Source of the DNA: Blautia caecimuris
Lineage (GTDB): Bacteria; Bacillota; Clostridia; Lachnospirales; Lachnospiraceae
DNA: 64,000 bases
Direction of reading: 5' to 3'
Assembly: GCF_024622975.1 (NCBI RefSeq)
Contig: NZ_JANJZT010000012.1
Coordinates: 36,300 to 100,299, forward strand
A model generated the notes under the pieces. The model saw only the letters and a list, made by a program, of their open reading frames with translations, did not search any database and was not told the DNA's origin. Within the stretch, counting starts at the first letter, position 1, and every line of letters starts with the position of its first letter. Of this stretch, positions 9,200 to 18,249 are shown one piece after another. The translations under genes and the position numbers were made by a program.

Positions 9200-10864
9200 T
9201 TACTGGACGTCCAGACGTGACAGATGTTCTACCAGGATTTTTCGTATACCGGAATATTCTCCCAGTCCTTTTAAAACAGGTTCTACCTCATAGCCGGCTG
9301 ATTTAAACTGGCTGTACCAGGATTCCGGATCATCCCCGGCCATATCATTTTTTGCATGGTCTCCGGCTACGATCATAAAAGGAGCCAGAATCACTTTGGA
9401 AGGCTGGTAGGAACGGATCATTTTCAGCAGAGTTTCCATGGAAGGGTAGGCTTCAACCGTTCCAAGGAAGATATTCGAATATCCTTTGTCTTTAAATGTA
9501 TAGTCCAAAGCAGCGTAAATGGAATTGGAAAAATGCGTAGTGCCATGTCCCATCAAAACAAGAACCTGGTCTTTTTTCAGGCTGGAAAATTCGTCTGCAA
9601 TGGCCTGGATCACATCCAGGCTGTCCTGTTCGCTGGTAAGCAAAGGATCGCCAAAGGAAATGGAGTGAAAATCCTCCCTGTAGGAAAGGGCGTCCTCTTT
9701 CATAAGATCGTTTTCAATACCATTGATCACATGAGTTGGCTGAATAAGAACATCAGTGATTCCATCTCTGCGCATTTGCTCCATGGCCTCTTTTACCGTA
9801 TTTACATGGATCTGATCCCTGTCCTTCAGCTTTCGAATGATCATTTTGCTGGTCCATGCCCGGTAAAGGGGATAATCCGGAAAGGCTGCCTGCATTTCTT
9901 TTTCAATAGCGTCAATGGTTACCTTGCAGGTATCATGGTGGCTGGTTCCGAAGCTTACAGCCAGAATTGCTTTTTTTCTGTTTTCAGTCACGATGTTGTT
10001 TCCTCCGTAATGTGGGTTTAAATTAATATCAGAAATGTAGGTTTCAAGCGTTTTTAAATTGCGGGGAAGAGGCAGGGAAGCCTTTAAAATCCCTTTTTTA
10101 CAAAGACTTTCAAAAAGCTCCAGAACAGCAGGCGTTTCCAGGTTTGTTTTTTTCAGAGCGCCCCGGTTTCCAAAAACCTGAGCGGGAGTTCCCTGCATCA
10201 GTACCTTTCCTTCATGAAAAAGCATAACCTCGTCCGCCCATTCGTAGGCATAGTTGACGTCATGAGTTGCCATCAGCACAGTGATGCCCTGTTCTGTCAG
10301 CTGCTCTACGATATGATTTACCATTGTGGTATGGCGGGGATCCAGAGCAGCGGCAGGCTCGTCCAGAATGATAATATCCGGATGCATGACCAGAATATCT
10401 GCAATGGAAACCTGTTTTTTCTGACCTCCGCTTAAGGCGTGGGTGGGCTTATGGCGGAAAGGAGTGATCTCCAGATATTCGATCACATCCTCCACCTCTT
10501 TTTTTGCCTGTTCTTCCGGAACCCCAAGATTAAGAATCCCAAAAGAGATTTCCTGAAAAACGCTGGCAGAAAAGAGCTGATTGTCAGGATCCTGGAATAC
10601 AATCCCTACCTTGCTGCGGAGCTTCAGAAGATCTTTCTTTTTATAACCCACTTCCTCTCCGTTAAAGTACAGCTTTCCTGACTGAGGCTTCAGGATTCCG
10701 GTACAGCAAAGAAAAAAAGTAGATTTTCCACTGCCGTTTGCCCCCATAAAGGCTACTTTCTGTCCCCGTCTGATTTCCAGGGAAAGTCCGTTAAGGGAGT
10801 GGGAGTTGTTGTCATCATAGGAAAAGTAAAGCTCATCGGCTTTTAAAATAATATCTGGATTCAT
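9200..10864 (-). CDS. Fused cobalt-ECF ATPase (CbiO) and anaerobic cobaltochelatase (CbiK)
   Basis: A 554-residue protein joining two cobalamin functions. Residues 1-270 are an ABC ATPase with Walker A GANGSGKST, signature LSGGQKKQ and Walker B IIILDEPAAALD, the CbiO subunit powering cobalt import. Residues about 292-554 are CbiK, which inserts cobalt into sirohydrochlorin, with its metal-site histidines in LMGHGTTHFS and VAGDHAKNDMAGDD. The ATG at 10864 overlaps the cbiQ stop as ATGA, which fixes the start. At the join, GGAGGA (10001-10006) stands ahead of a GTG at 9991 that would start a 263-residue CbiK of ordinary length. The fusion therefore looks recent and a separate CbiK may also be made. 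Confidence 0.92.
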   Translation of the reverse strand: MNPDIILKADELYFSYDDNNSHSLNGLSLEIRRGQKVAFMGANGSGKSTFFLCCTGILKPQSGKLYFNGEEVGYKKKDLLKLRSKVGIVFQDPDNQLFSASVFQEISFGILNLGVPEEQAKKEVEDVIEYLEITPFRHKPTHALSGGQKKQVSIADILVMHPDIIILDEPAAALDPRHTTMVNHIVEQLTEQGITVLMATHDVNYAYEWADEVMLFHEGKVLMQGTPAQVFGNRGALKKTNLETPAVLELFESLCKKGILKASLPLPRNLKTLETYISDINLNPHYGGNNIVTENRKKAILAVSFGTSHHDTCKVTIDAIEKEMQAAFPDYPLYRAWTSKMIIRKLKDRDQIHVNTVKEAMEQMRRDGITDVLIQPTHVINGIENDLMKEDALSYREDFHSISFGDPLLTSEQDSLDVIQAIADEFSSLKKDQVLVLMGHGTTHFSNSIYAALDYTFKDKGYSNIFLGTVEAYPSMETLLKMIRSYQPSKVILAPFMIVAGDHAKNDMAGDDPESWYSQFKSAGYEVEPVLKGLGEYSGIRKILVEHLSRLDVQ

Positions 10865-11637
10865 AAATAAAATCTCCTCCACAGAGCAAATAAAAATAAT
10901 GCGCCGTCAAACAGGATAATAGCCAGAATCACCTTTTTTTTAGGCGGGCGGGATTCTGACAGAACATGGATAGTTCCGTCATAACACCGGGCTTCCATTG
11001 CGTCATAAAGGCGGTTGGAGCGGCTGATGGCGCGTATCATCAGAACAGACCCCATCATACCGAAGGACTTCAGAGCTGTCCGGTAGTTTTTATTTCCAAG
11101 CCTGCAGTCCTGAGACATGGAAATCGCGCTGGCAGTTTCCAGCAGAACAAAAATAAAACGATAGATCAGAAGCATAAGCTCGATCAGTATTTTGGGACAG
11201 TGCAGTTTCTTTAACACATCCAGGATATCCGGTACCGGAGTGGTAAAGGAAAGAAAGTACAGGCAGGAAACCGCTGCAAGTGCAGTAAGGATCAGCTGCA
11301 GGGCATACAGGCAGGAATCCAGACTGGAGGTAAGATACCATGTTCCCACAGAAATGGCGAACAGATCCAGAGGAGTTTTCCGGATATTCAGTATAATAGC
11401 CACAGTGCTTAAAAGTAAAAAGGCCAGTGGGGCAGTAAGGAACTTCAGATAGCGAAAAACAGGGACCCCACCATAAAAAACGGTAAGAATCCCTGTTGCT
11501 GCTAAAACAATCCCTGCCACTGCCGCGGAACGACTCATTACGCAGATACACAGCGTAATCACAGCAAAGGCAAATTTTTCACCGGCATTTTCATATCTAA
11601 GCTTTGACTGATAACAAAGCTTGTCAATGACAATCAT
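10861..11637 (-). CDS. cbiQ: Cobalt ECF transporter transmembrane protein CbiQ
   Basis: A 258-residue integral membrane protein with about five to six hydrophobic spans, the T component that couples the ATPase to the substrate-binding CbiM/CbiN pair. The cytoplasmic coupling helices typical of CbiQ are visible (LMLLIYRFIFVLLETASAI, then a SRSNRLYDAMEARCYDG stretch with the conserved alanine-arginine-glycine pattern). Length is normal. It is preceded by AAGGAG, lies 36 bp after cbiN, and ends by overlapping the next gene. The whole group reads as one cobalt-uptake operon under a cobalamin riboswitch. Confidence 0.92.
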   Translation of the reverse strand: MIVIDKLCYQSKLRYENAGEKFAFAVITLCICVMSRSAAVAGIVLAATGILTVFYGGVPVFRYLKFLTAPLAFLLLSTVAIILNIRKTPLDLFAISVGTWYLTSSLDSCLYALQLILTALAAVSCLYFLSFTTPVPDILDVLKKLHCPKILIELMLLIYRFIFVLLETASAISMSQDCRLGNKNYRTALKSFGMMGSVLMIRAISRSNRLYDAMEARCYDGTIHVLSESRPPKKKVILAIILFDGALFLFALWRRFYL

Positions 11638-11673
11638 AAAAATCTCCTTTCATCAGAGAAGGCCGGATTTTGA

Positions 11674-11973
11674 TCATTGATCCTTCATCCATTTTTTGCG
11701 TTCTACAAAACGTCCCATTATAAAGGCGATAATTCCGACTCCGATACCTGTCTGGATACAGAAAAGGAGACTTTCCACCTCGCCCGGAAGCTCTCCGCCA
11801 AGAAGCTGTTCAAAAACAGGCGTAGCCCATGGCTCATAAGAGGAATCGACTTCTTCCACAACAACACTTCCGGCATCGTCAGAACCGCCGAACTCGGCAT
11901 CCTTCAGTACAAACAGCGGGACAAAAGCAATCAGAAAAATGACAACGATTGCAGCGATTACAGTCTTTTTCAT
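11674..11973 (-). CDS. cbiN: Cobalt ECF transporter subunit CbiN
   Basis: A 99-residue protein with one N-terminal and one C-terminal membrane helix and an extracytoplasmic loop between them (about residues 25-68, acidic, with the YEPWATPVFE segment typical of CbiN). CbiN docks with CbiM and is required for cobalt loading. It starts immediately before the cbiM stop region (ATG at 11973, cbiM stop at 11975), so the two are coupled. Length and position between cbiM and cbiQ are exactly as expected. Confidence 0.92.
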   Translation of the reverse strand: MKKTVIAAIVVIFLIAFVPLFVLKDAEFGGSDDAGSVVVEEVDSSYEPWATPVFEQLLGGELPGEVESLLFCIQTGIGVGIIAFIMGRFVERKKWMKDQ

Positions 11974-11974
11974 A

Positions 11975-12721
11975 TTATTTTGCCTCCTTCAGAATTCCCA
12001 TTGCGCGAAGCTCCGGTTTTGCATAGGTTTCAAGACCCATGAAAATTACTACAGTGATGATACCTTCGATAATGGCAAGAGGTACCTGTGTTGGTGCGAA
12101 AATAGCCATGAATTTGCCCAGGGCAGCTCCGAAGGTAGTGTCTGCGTTATGAGCAAGGGCAAGCTGGCCGGCTGTGACGCAGTAGGTAAACAGATCGCCC
12201 AAAGCAGCCGCAAGGAAAACAGCAACCCGTTTATTTACATTCATTTTTTTGCACAGAACATAGATTCCATAAGAAACAAACGGACCGGCAATAGCCATGG
12301 AAAAGGTGTTTGCTCCAAGTGTGGTAAGTCCTCCGTGTGCCAGAAGAATCGCCTGGAACAGAAGAACGATCAGTCCCAGAATGGAAACAGCGGCCGGACC
12401 GAAGAGAATGGCTCCGAGACCGGTTCCGGTCATATGTGAGCAGCTTCCTGTGACGGACGGTATCTTCAGTGAAGAAATCACAAAGATAAAGGCGCCGGAC
12501 ATGGCCAGCATGGTGATCAGGTTTCTGTGTTCATTCAGAGTCTTTTTTATGGACATAAATCCTGCAATAAGAAAGGGTACGCATAAAACACCCCATGCGA
12601 TGCAAAAGCTTCCCGGAAGATAACCCTCCATGATATGCATGGCACTGACGTTTGGAACAATGCCGAAAGCAAGAGCAAAGGCTCCGGCAAGTACAAGAAT
12701 TTTCTTTTGTTTTTTACTCAT
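11975..12721 (-). CDS. cbiM: Cobalt ECF transporter substrate-binding protein CbiM
   Basis: A 248-residue membrane protein that binds cobalt. After a cleavable-looking signal segment (residues 1-26) comes MHIMEGYLP, whose Met-His-Ile N-terminus supplies the metal ligands once exposed; the histidines SCSHMTG and [13 protein letters not shown] follow. About seven hydrophobic spans are present. I placed the start at the ATG at 12721 because GGGAG lies seven bases upstream; the frame runs seven codons further. It is the first gene after the cobalamin riboswitch and terminator, so cobalt uptake should be shut down when B12 is plentiful. Confidence 0.93.
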   Translation of the reverse strand: MSKKQKKILVLAGAFALAFGIVPNVSAMHIMEGYLPGSFCIAWGVLCVPFLIAGFMSIKKTLNEHRNLITMLAMSGAFIFVISSLKIPSVTGSCSHMTGTGLGAILFGPAAVSILGLIVLLFQAILLAHGGLTTLGANTFSMAIAGPFVSYGIYVLCKKMNVNKRVAVFLAAALGDLFTYCVTAGQLALAHNADTTFGAALGKFMAIFAPTQVPLAIIEGIITVVIFMGLETYAKPELRAMGILKEAK

Positions 12722-12762
12722 TTTCTTCTCCCTTCTGATCAAACAGAACTAAAATAAAAAAA

Positions 12763-12784
12763 CCTGTGCGGTTATACCGACAGG
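12763..12784 (-). terminator. Riboswitch expression-platform terminator
   Basis: On the minus strand CCTGT-CGGT-ATA-ACCG-C-ACAGG forms a tight hairpin followed at once by seven T residues and more T-rich sequence. It lies between the cobalamin aptamer and cbiM and is the likely off-state structure. Confidence 0.85.
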
Positions 12785-12892
12785 CCATCAGAAGAACAAG
12801 AGGTAATAGCAGGAAAATAGAATTGATCTGCTATGAGCCAACCTGTTCTTACACAAGGCCATCGTTCGTAACCTGTGTAAATTTCATGTAAA

Positions 12893-13055
12893 AGGCAGGC
12901 CTTCTGACTTGGGCATCATCACTGCATTTCGTCTTCCCGGGTATCTTCAGATATTCAGTGACATAATGAAATGCGGCTCTTCCGTTACAGCGGCGTGACC
13001 GTGTGAGACTTTCACTCAACTTTCCTATTCTCCTGCATAAGCAGACACCGTTTTA
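12893..13055 (-). promoter_or_regulatory. Cobalamin riboswitch
   Basis: Minus-strand sequence contains, in order, a GGTGTCTGC start with a GAATAGGAAAGT stretch, the core GCCGCTGTAA, and near the 3' end the B12 box AAGTCAGAAGGCCTGCC (12894-12910), one of the most conserved parts of cobalamin aptamers. A terminator and then the cobalt-transport operon follow. Binding of adenosylcobalamin would be expected to favour termination. Confidence 0.9.
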
Positions 13056-13313
13056 CATTCAATTCTGAATTTATTGTAGCATAAACCCCAGTGTTGTCAA
13101 GGAAAAACGCAGCAGGGATGCAGGAAACCGCAGCGGTCTTTTTTTCTGGATGACACTGTGATATACTGGTTCAGGAATGAAAAAAACATAAGAAATTCTT
13201 AATAATTTACCCCTTTTATCTTAAACACCATTTGATATTCTTAGTATAACGAATCACAGAAAAGAGACTGTGATCCGGTGTGAATTTAATTTTGTTTCAG
13301 GAGGTACAGAGAC
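13056..13313 (+). other. Intergenic region before the two-component operon
   Basis: No gene is seen. A weak promoter candidate for the response regulator is TTAAAC (13221-13226), 18 bp, TATAAC (13245-13250). The riboswitch promoter on the other strand must also lie here, but I could not place it convincingly. Confidence 0.35.
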
Positions 13314-14006
13314 GTGGCAGAAATACTGGTTTGTGATGATGACAAGGCGATCGTGGAGGCAATAGAGATCTATCTTTCACAGGAAGGTCATCATATTCTT
13401 AAAGCTTATGACGGAGAGGAGGCTCTTCGGACACTGCGGGAAAATCCGGTAGATCTGCTGATCATTGACGTTATGATGCCAAAGCTGGACGGAATCCGGG
13501 CGACTCTTAAGATCAGAGAGGAAAACCCGCTTCCCATTATTATTTTATCCGCAAAGTCAGAGGACGCAGATAAAATCCTGGGCCTGAACGTAGGGGCGGA
13601 TGACTATGTGACAAAGCCCTTTAACCCATTGGAGCTGGTGGCCAGAGTCAGATCCCAGCTTCGCAGATATACTCAGCTTGGCGCTGTATCTCAGAAAAAG
13701 GAAAATGTTTACGTAACAGGCGGACTGACTGTGGATGATGACCGCAAAGAGGTCTGTGTGGACGGAGAACCGGTAAAGCTGACTCCCATTGAGTACAGAA
13801 TCCTTCTTCTTCTGGTAAAAAATCAGGGAAGAGTATTTTCTACCAATCAGATTTATGAAAATATCTGGAACGAAGAGGCAATAGCGGCAGACAATACTGT
13901 GGCAGTCCACATCCGGCATATCCGTGAAAAGATTGAGATCAATCCAAAGGAACCCAGATACCTGAAGGTGGTCTGGGGACTGGGCTATAAAGTAGAAAAG
14001 CTTTAA
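13314..14006 (+). CDS. OmpR/PhoB-family response regulator
   Basis: A 230-residue cytoplasmic transcription factor. Residues 1-115 form the receiver domain with the acidic pocket (VCDDD), the phosphoacceptor aspartate in LLIIDVMMPKLDG and the lysine in YVTKPFNPLELVARV. Residues about 130-230 form a winged-helix DNA-binding domain ending GLGYKVEKL. It starts with GTG, ten bases after GGAGG. The histidine kinase gene follows 62 bp later, so the two form a standard pair. The target genes cannot be told from the sequence; the family includes VanR-like envelope-stress regulators. Confidence 0.93.
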   Translation: MAEILVCDDDKAIVEAIEIYLSQEGHHILKAYDGEEALRTLRENPVDLLIIDVMMPKLDGIRATLKIREENPLPIIILSAKSEDADKILGLNVGADDYVTKPFNPLELVARVRSQLRRYTQLGAVSQKKENVYVTGGLTVDDDRKEVCVDGEPVKLTPIEYRILLLLVKNQGRVFSTNQIYENIWNEEAIAADNTVAVHIRHIREKIEINPKEPRYLKVVWGLGYKVEKL

Positions 14007-14068
14007 ACGCCCGGCAGGTTATTAAGAAGAGAAATCCATATATCAGGAAGATGGAAAGGGGCATTATT

Positions 14069-16777
14069 ATGAAGAAAAAATGGTATAGAAGCAGCGCGGT
14101 GAAAGCCGCCGCTCTGGTAGTGGGCGTTGCTTCTCTGACTGCTGCGGCAGCAGGCGGAGCGGCATCTGCAGGAATTATGAGTGAAGGCGTTCTGCCTTTT
14201 GACAAAAAGGAATATCTGGAATCCAGAAGCTTTGAGCAGAGTATGCGTCATGCCAGCTTTGATGTGCTGATCGCAGAATCAGAAAAAAGCTACATGGAAT
14301 CAAAACAGGAAAACGAAGAGGTGGATCTGTGGGAGATCCTTGCAGATGAGGAAACGGATACAGAAGGCTCCTCAGGTCTTGTTTACAGGCTCGGCGACCT
14401 TGAGAAATGGGTGGAGACCGAGAACTGGGATGCTCATACAGAGGATGTTCTGGTGTGTGTGAAGCCGGATGGAAATCTGGAATATATGTATTATGAAGAT
14501 TTTGAAAAAAAGATCAGAGACGGAGAACTGGGATTTCTGGTGGCAGATACCTATGGAGAATATGATGATGGGGAATATGCAGAAGGCTATACTCAGCCGG
14601 AAGAAAGCGGCAGCAAGTTTGTGGATGCGCTTTCAGCACAGGGGATTCTGGCATGTCTGAAAAACCATGATTATTCCAGCTACGGATATTATGGAGATAT
14701 TAATGATTATTATGCTGAAAATATCGGAGTCCTGAATTCCGGCGTTACCGGAATTGCTGATGAGGACGGCAAGATCATTTATACAAACGTGATCAATGAA
14801 TATTCCGATTATCAGATTGCAGAGGCTTTCCCGCCGGTGGGTGCAGACAGCATCCTGGATATCCTGAACGAAGAGCCCGGATGGAAGGGAAGATTTGAGG
14901 ATGCCTTTTATGCCCTGAACCATGCTCTTGCTCAGGTACAGATGGAGAAGTCGGCAGAAGCTATGCTGAAAGAGCATTACGGTGAGGGAAAAACCAATTT
15001 AAGCTATATTCTGGCCCTGAATCCGGGAAGCCGGGAAGAAAAGATACAGTCCAACACAGATGCAGGAGATTATGAAAAAAGAATCCAGAAATTAAAATCC
15101 GGTCAGGATCCGTATGTTGTAGTCACTTCTTCTCCGGAAGAGCATGATACAAACATCGATATTCTGAAGAAAGACCATTACTTTAATCTGTGGCAGCATA
15201 CAGTGGACAATGCAGCTGCGGATGACCGGGATATCGACTATGTATTTGCCGCCTGGGTCGATAAGGATTTTGCGGCGGACGATCTGCTGGCAGAGGACGC
15301 AGAGAATTTTGAAAAATATGCAGCTTATCTTACGCCTTCCATGGCGGTATGCGGCGCAGGGAGCCTGATCTTTCTGATCTGCCTTATTATTCTTACTGCC
15401 GGCGCAGGAAGAAACAATGAAAAAGAAGAGGTACAGCTGAATTTCTTTGACCGCTGGTATACAGAGATCGGCGCAGCAGCTGTATGTGCTGTGTGGGCAG
15501 TTCCTGTATTTCTGTTTCTGGGGCTTGGGATCAATGTAGACTATGTGGATAAACTGAAATATATTGTGGCAGCAGTGGCTGGTCTGGGAGCCTGGACCGC
15601 AGTGATGTTTTTGGGCGGCTGGATGAGTCTGGTACGTCGTATAAAAGCAAAAACTTTCTGGAAAAACAGTGTTCTGAGAAAAGTTTTTGGCTTGCTGAGA
15701 AAGCTTTTAAGTCTGCTCAAGAAGTTTTGCCTTAAGATTGTGAAAGGCTGCAGAAGGTTTGTTGATTTTTTCGCGGAAAACACAGCCAGCAGGATTAAAA
15801 TGGCTCTGCTGTTCGGAGGATTCTGTTTCTTCCAGTTTATAATATGGACAGTGATACTTTGCGGCGGAGTGATTCTTCTTCCGGTTGTTGTGGCAGTGGA
15901 TATTCTGGGACTGATCTATTTTCTCAGAAAAGCCAGAGGACGGGAGCTGATCCTGGATGGGCTGAAACGTATTACAGACGGTGAGCTTCAGTATAAGATT
16001 CCTCTTGATAAGCTTACCGGAGAGCAGAGACAGATCGCTGAATATATTAACCGGATCGGAGAGGGACTTGACGCGGCAGTGGAGGAAAGCCTGAAAAATG
16101 AAAGGATGAAGACAGAACTGATCACAAACGTATCCCATGATATCAAGACGCCTCTTACTTCCATTATCAATTATGTAGATCTTTTGAAACGGGAAAATCC
16201 TCAGGATCCGAAGATCCAGGGATATCTGGAGATCCTGGAGGAAAAGTCACTGAGACTGAAAACCCTTACTGAAGATGTTGTGGAGGCATCCAAGGCAAGC
16301 ACAGGAAATATTTCACTGGAAATGGCAGATCTTAATTTTGTAGAGCTTGTTCATCAGGTGATCGGAGAATTTGAGGAACGGTTCCAGGAAAAAAATCTTT
16401 CCATGATGGTACATTTTGATCAGGATGAAGCGATCATCTGCGCAGACGGAAGAAGAATGTGGCGTGTTCTGGAAAATGTTTTTGGAAATGTTGCAAAGTA
16501 CGCTATGGACAACACAAGGGTTTATGCAGAAATCAGAGTAAATAAGCCAAATGTTACATTTTTCCTGAAAAATATTTCTTCTCAGCCTCTGAATATTTCT
16601 GCAGACGAGCTGACAGAGAGATTTATCAGAGGAGATGTGTCCAGAAATACAGAAGGCAGCGGACTGGGACTTTCCATTGCAAAAAGCCTGACTGAGCTTC
16701 AGGGCGGGGAGTTTAAGCTTTATCTGGACGGAGATCTCTTTAAAGTGACAATTACGTTTAAGGTAAAAGAAAAATGA
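14069..16777 (+). CDS. Large multi-span sensor histidine kinase
   Basis: A 902-residue membrane kinase partnered with the preceding regulator. One N-terminal hydrophobic helix (about 10-32) leads into a long, acidic extracytoplasmic domain (to about 420) rich in Tyr, Asp and Glu. About five further spans follow, between 425 and 625. A HAMP-like linker then leads into the dimerisation box with the phosphorylated histidine (TNVSHDIKTPLTSIINYVDLL) and a HATPase domain with GSGLGLSIAKSL. An upstream in-frame ATG at 14051 exists, but the second ATG has a properly spaced AAGGGG. The big sensor domain has no motif I recognise, so the signal is unknown. Confidence 0.88.
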   Translation: MKKKWYRSSAVKAAALVVGVASLTAAAAGGAASAGIMSEGVLPFDKKEYLESRSFEQSMRHASFDVLIAESEKSYMESKQENEEVDLWEILADEETDTEGSSGLVYRLGDLEKWVETENWDAHTEDVLVCVKPDGNLEYMYYEDFEKKIRDGELGFLVADTYGEYDDGEYAEGYTQPEESGSKFVDALSAQGILACLKNHDYSSYGYYGDINDYYAENIGVLNSGVTGIADEDGKIIYTNVINEYSDYQIAEAFPPVGADSILDILNEEPGWKGRFEDAFYALNHALAQVQMEKSAEAMLKEHYGEGKTNLSYILALNPGSREEKIQSNTDAGDYEKRIQKLKSGQDPYVVVTSSPEEHDTNIDILKKDHYFNLWQHTVDNAAADDRDIDYVFAAWVDKDFAADDLLAEDAENFEKYAAYLTPSMAVCGAGSLIFLICLIILTAGAGRNNEKEEVQLNFFDRWYTEIGAAAVCAVWAVPVFLFLGLGINVDYVDKLKYIVAAVAGLGAWTAVMFLGGWMSLVRRIKAKTFWKNSVLRKVFGLLRKLLSLLKKFCLKIVKGCRRFVDFFAENTASRIKMALLFGGFCFFQFIIWTVILCGGVILLPVVVAVDILGLIYFLRKARGRELILDGLKRITDGELQYKIPLDKLTGEQRQIAEYINRIGEGLDAAVEESLKNERMKTELITNVSHDIKTPLTSIINYVDLLKRENPQDPKIQGYLEILEEKSLRLKTLTEDVVEASKASTGNISLEMADLNFVELVHQVIGEFEERFQEKNLSMMVHFDQDEAIICADGRRMWRVLENVFGNVAKYAMDNTRVYAEIRVNKPNVTFFLKNISSQPLNISADELTERFIRGDVSRNTEGSGLGLSIAKSLTELQGGEFKLYLDGDLFKVTITFKVKEK

Positions 16778-16837
16778 TAATTTTCGATACTGTCTGAGAC
16801 AGTGGAAAGAACCCTCTGAAAAATAAGAGATAAAATA

Positions 16838-16872
16838 AGCCCCCGGTATCGCTGTGATGCCGGGGGCGCTTT
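16838..16872. terminator. Bidirectional terminator
   Basis: GCCCCCGGTATC pairs with GATGCCGGGGGC (one bulge) around a short loop, flanked by A and T runs. It separates the histidine kinase gene from nagA, which are convergent. Confidence 0.85.
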
Positions 16873-16878
16873 ATGGTA

Positions 16879-17982
16879 TCAGAATACTTTTATGAGATTA
16901 TAGGAATCGTCTACAAGCAGAACATCTGCATATTTGCCCGGAGTAAGGGAACCTACTTTGTCATAGACATGAATACTTTTGGCAGGATTTCTGGTAGCTG
17001 CAAAAATAGCTGTGGATTCAGGGATACCGAATTCCATGGCTTTTTTCATGCAGTCAAAAAGATTTGTTGCAGATCCGGCAATGGTACCGTTGGACAGAGT
17101 TGCCAGACGGTCTTTCATGGTAACTTCCTGGCCGCCCAGTTCATAGGTGCCATTTTCCATTCCGGTTGCCATCATAGAGTCGCTGACCAGAACAACACGC
17201 TCGTCACCAAACATTTTAAAGGTAGTGCGCACAACACATGGATGAATGTGGAAACCGTCACAGATCAGCTCTACCATGCAGTCCTCACTGTCACATGCGG
17301 CTCCGATCACGCCAGGATCTCTGTGAGCAAAAGGAGGCATTGCGTTATAGAGATGTGTTACGTGATTTACACCAAGCTCCATGGCTTTTCTGGCACAGTC
17401 GTAATCTGCTGTAGTATGTCCGATGGAAATTACTACTTCGTCCTTTGCAGCCTGAATAAATTCAAAGGCGCGGTCTACATTAGGAGCAAGTGTTACCAGT
17501 CTGATCTGGTTTCCGGAAGCCTCGTTGCACTGACGGAAAAAGGATACGTCAGGAACACTGATATACTCAGCGGCCTGAGCGCCTTTTTTGGCAATGTCGA
17601 TCAGCGGGCCTTCCATATTAACGCCAATAATGCGGGCAAGCTTATCGTCCGGTTCCACCTTTGTTGCGGTGGCAAAGATGTCCATAAGTCTGTCCTTTGC
17701 AAGTGTCATGGAAGTAGGACAGTAGGAGGTGATTCCGTGTTCTTTTTCATATTTCAGAATTACTTTCAGGCCTTCCGGGTCGGCATCGCAGAAATCATGT
17801 CCGAAAGCGCCGTGGCTGTGAACGTCCACCAGTCCGGGAAGAACCGTTAACCCTTCAGCGTCGTATTCGGTTTTGTCAGATACTTCTGTCTCGGAAGCAG
17901 CCAGTCTGCCATTTTCAATGTACAGATCTTTTTTTACAAAGCTTCCGTCTTCCTGAAATACAAGTCCGTTTTTAATAATCAT
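16879..17982 (-). CDS. nagA: N-acetylglucosamine-6-phosphate deacetylase
   Basis: A 367-residue cytoplasmic amidohydrolase that removes acetate from GlcNAc-6-P to give glucosamine-6-P. Visible motifs are the metal-site start VDVHSHGAFGHDF, the catalytic VNMEGPLI followed by KKGAQ, metal histidines in SIGHTTADY and VTHLYNAM, and the catalytic aspartate in VLVSDSMMATG. Length is normal. AAGGAG precedes the ATG. It diverges from the nan operon and shares a 267-bp control region with it; NanE produces GlcNAc-6-P, which is the NagA substrate, so the two transcripts form one pathway. Confidence 0.94.
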   Translation of the reverse strand: MIIKNGLVFQEDGSFVKKDLYIENGRLAASETEVSDKTEYDAEGLTVLPGLVDVHSHGAFGHDFCDADPEGLKVILKYEKEHGITSYCPTSMTLAKDRLMDIFATATKVEPDDKLARIIGVNMEGPLIDIAKKGAQAAEYISVPDVSFFRQCNEASGNQIRLVTLAPNVDRAFEFIQAAKDEVVISIGHTTADYDCARKAMELGVNHVTHLYNAMPPFAHRDPGVIGAACDSEDCMVELICDGFHIHPCVVRTTFKMFGDERVVLVSDSMMATGMENGTYELGGQEVTMKDRLATLSNGTIAGSATNLFDCMKKAMEFGIPESTAIFAATRNPAKSIHVYDKVGSLTPGKYADVLLVDDSYNLIKVF

Positions 17983-18028
17983 AATATTATCTCCTTGATT
18001 TTTAAGATGCAGTTATGCTGATGATTCT

Positions 18029-18057
18029 ATTATAAGTCTTTGACAAAATTAATTCAA
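18029..18057 (-). promoter_or_regulatory. nagA promoter
   Basis: On the minus strand TTGAAT (18052-18057), a 17-bp spacer and TATAAT (18029-18034) form a near-consensus sigma-A promoter about 50 bp upstream of nagA. Confidence 0.7.
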
Positions 18058-18074
18058 TCTGAAGATTATAAAGA

Positions 18075-18213
18075 GAAAGAACTTTCAAAGTGCATACATA
18101 TTTGAAAAAATTATACAAAAAATAGATAGTAAAATTGTGCGAGATGCTGAATAGGATGAAAGAACTTTCTTAAAATAAAAATCTATTGAAAAAACTTTCG
18201 AAAGCGTTATACT
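18075..18213 (+). promoter_or_regulatory. Repeated GAAAGAACTTTC operators and nan promoter
   Basis: GAAAGAACTTTC occurs exactly at 18075-18086 and 18158-18169, with a variant GAAAAAACTTTC at 18188-18199 that runs into the perfect palindrome CTTTCGAAAG (18195-18204). The third copy sits between the -35 TTGAAA (18186-18191) and -10 TATACT (18208-18213) of the nan operon. The likely ligand-responsive binder is the RpiR-family protein encoded as the last gene of the operon; that link is inference. Confidence 0.65.
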
Positions 18214-18249
18214 ATGTGCAGAAATTGCGAAAGCGGAAAGGAGAGCACG

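Noticed and set aside
16789..16803. ACTGTC-TGA-GACAGT palindrome after the kinase gene
   Set aside because: Only six-base arms and no T run; the strong bidirectional terminator 35 bases further on explains the gene end.
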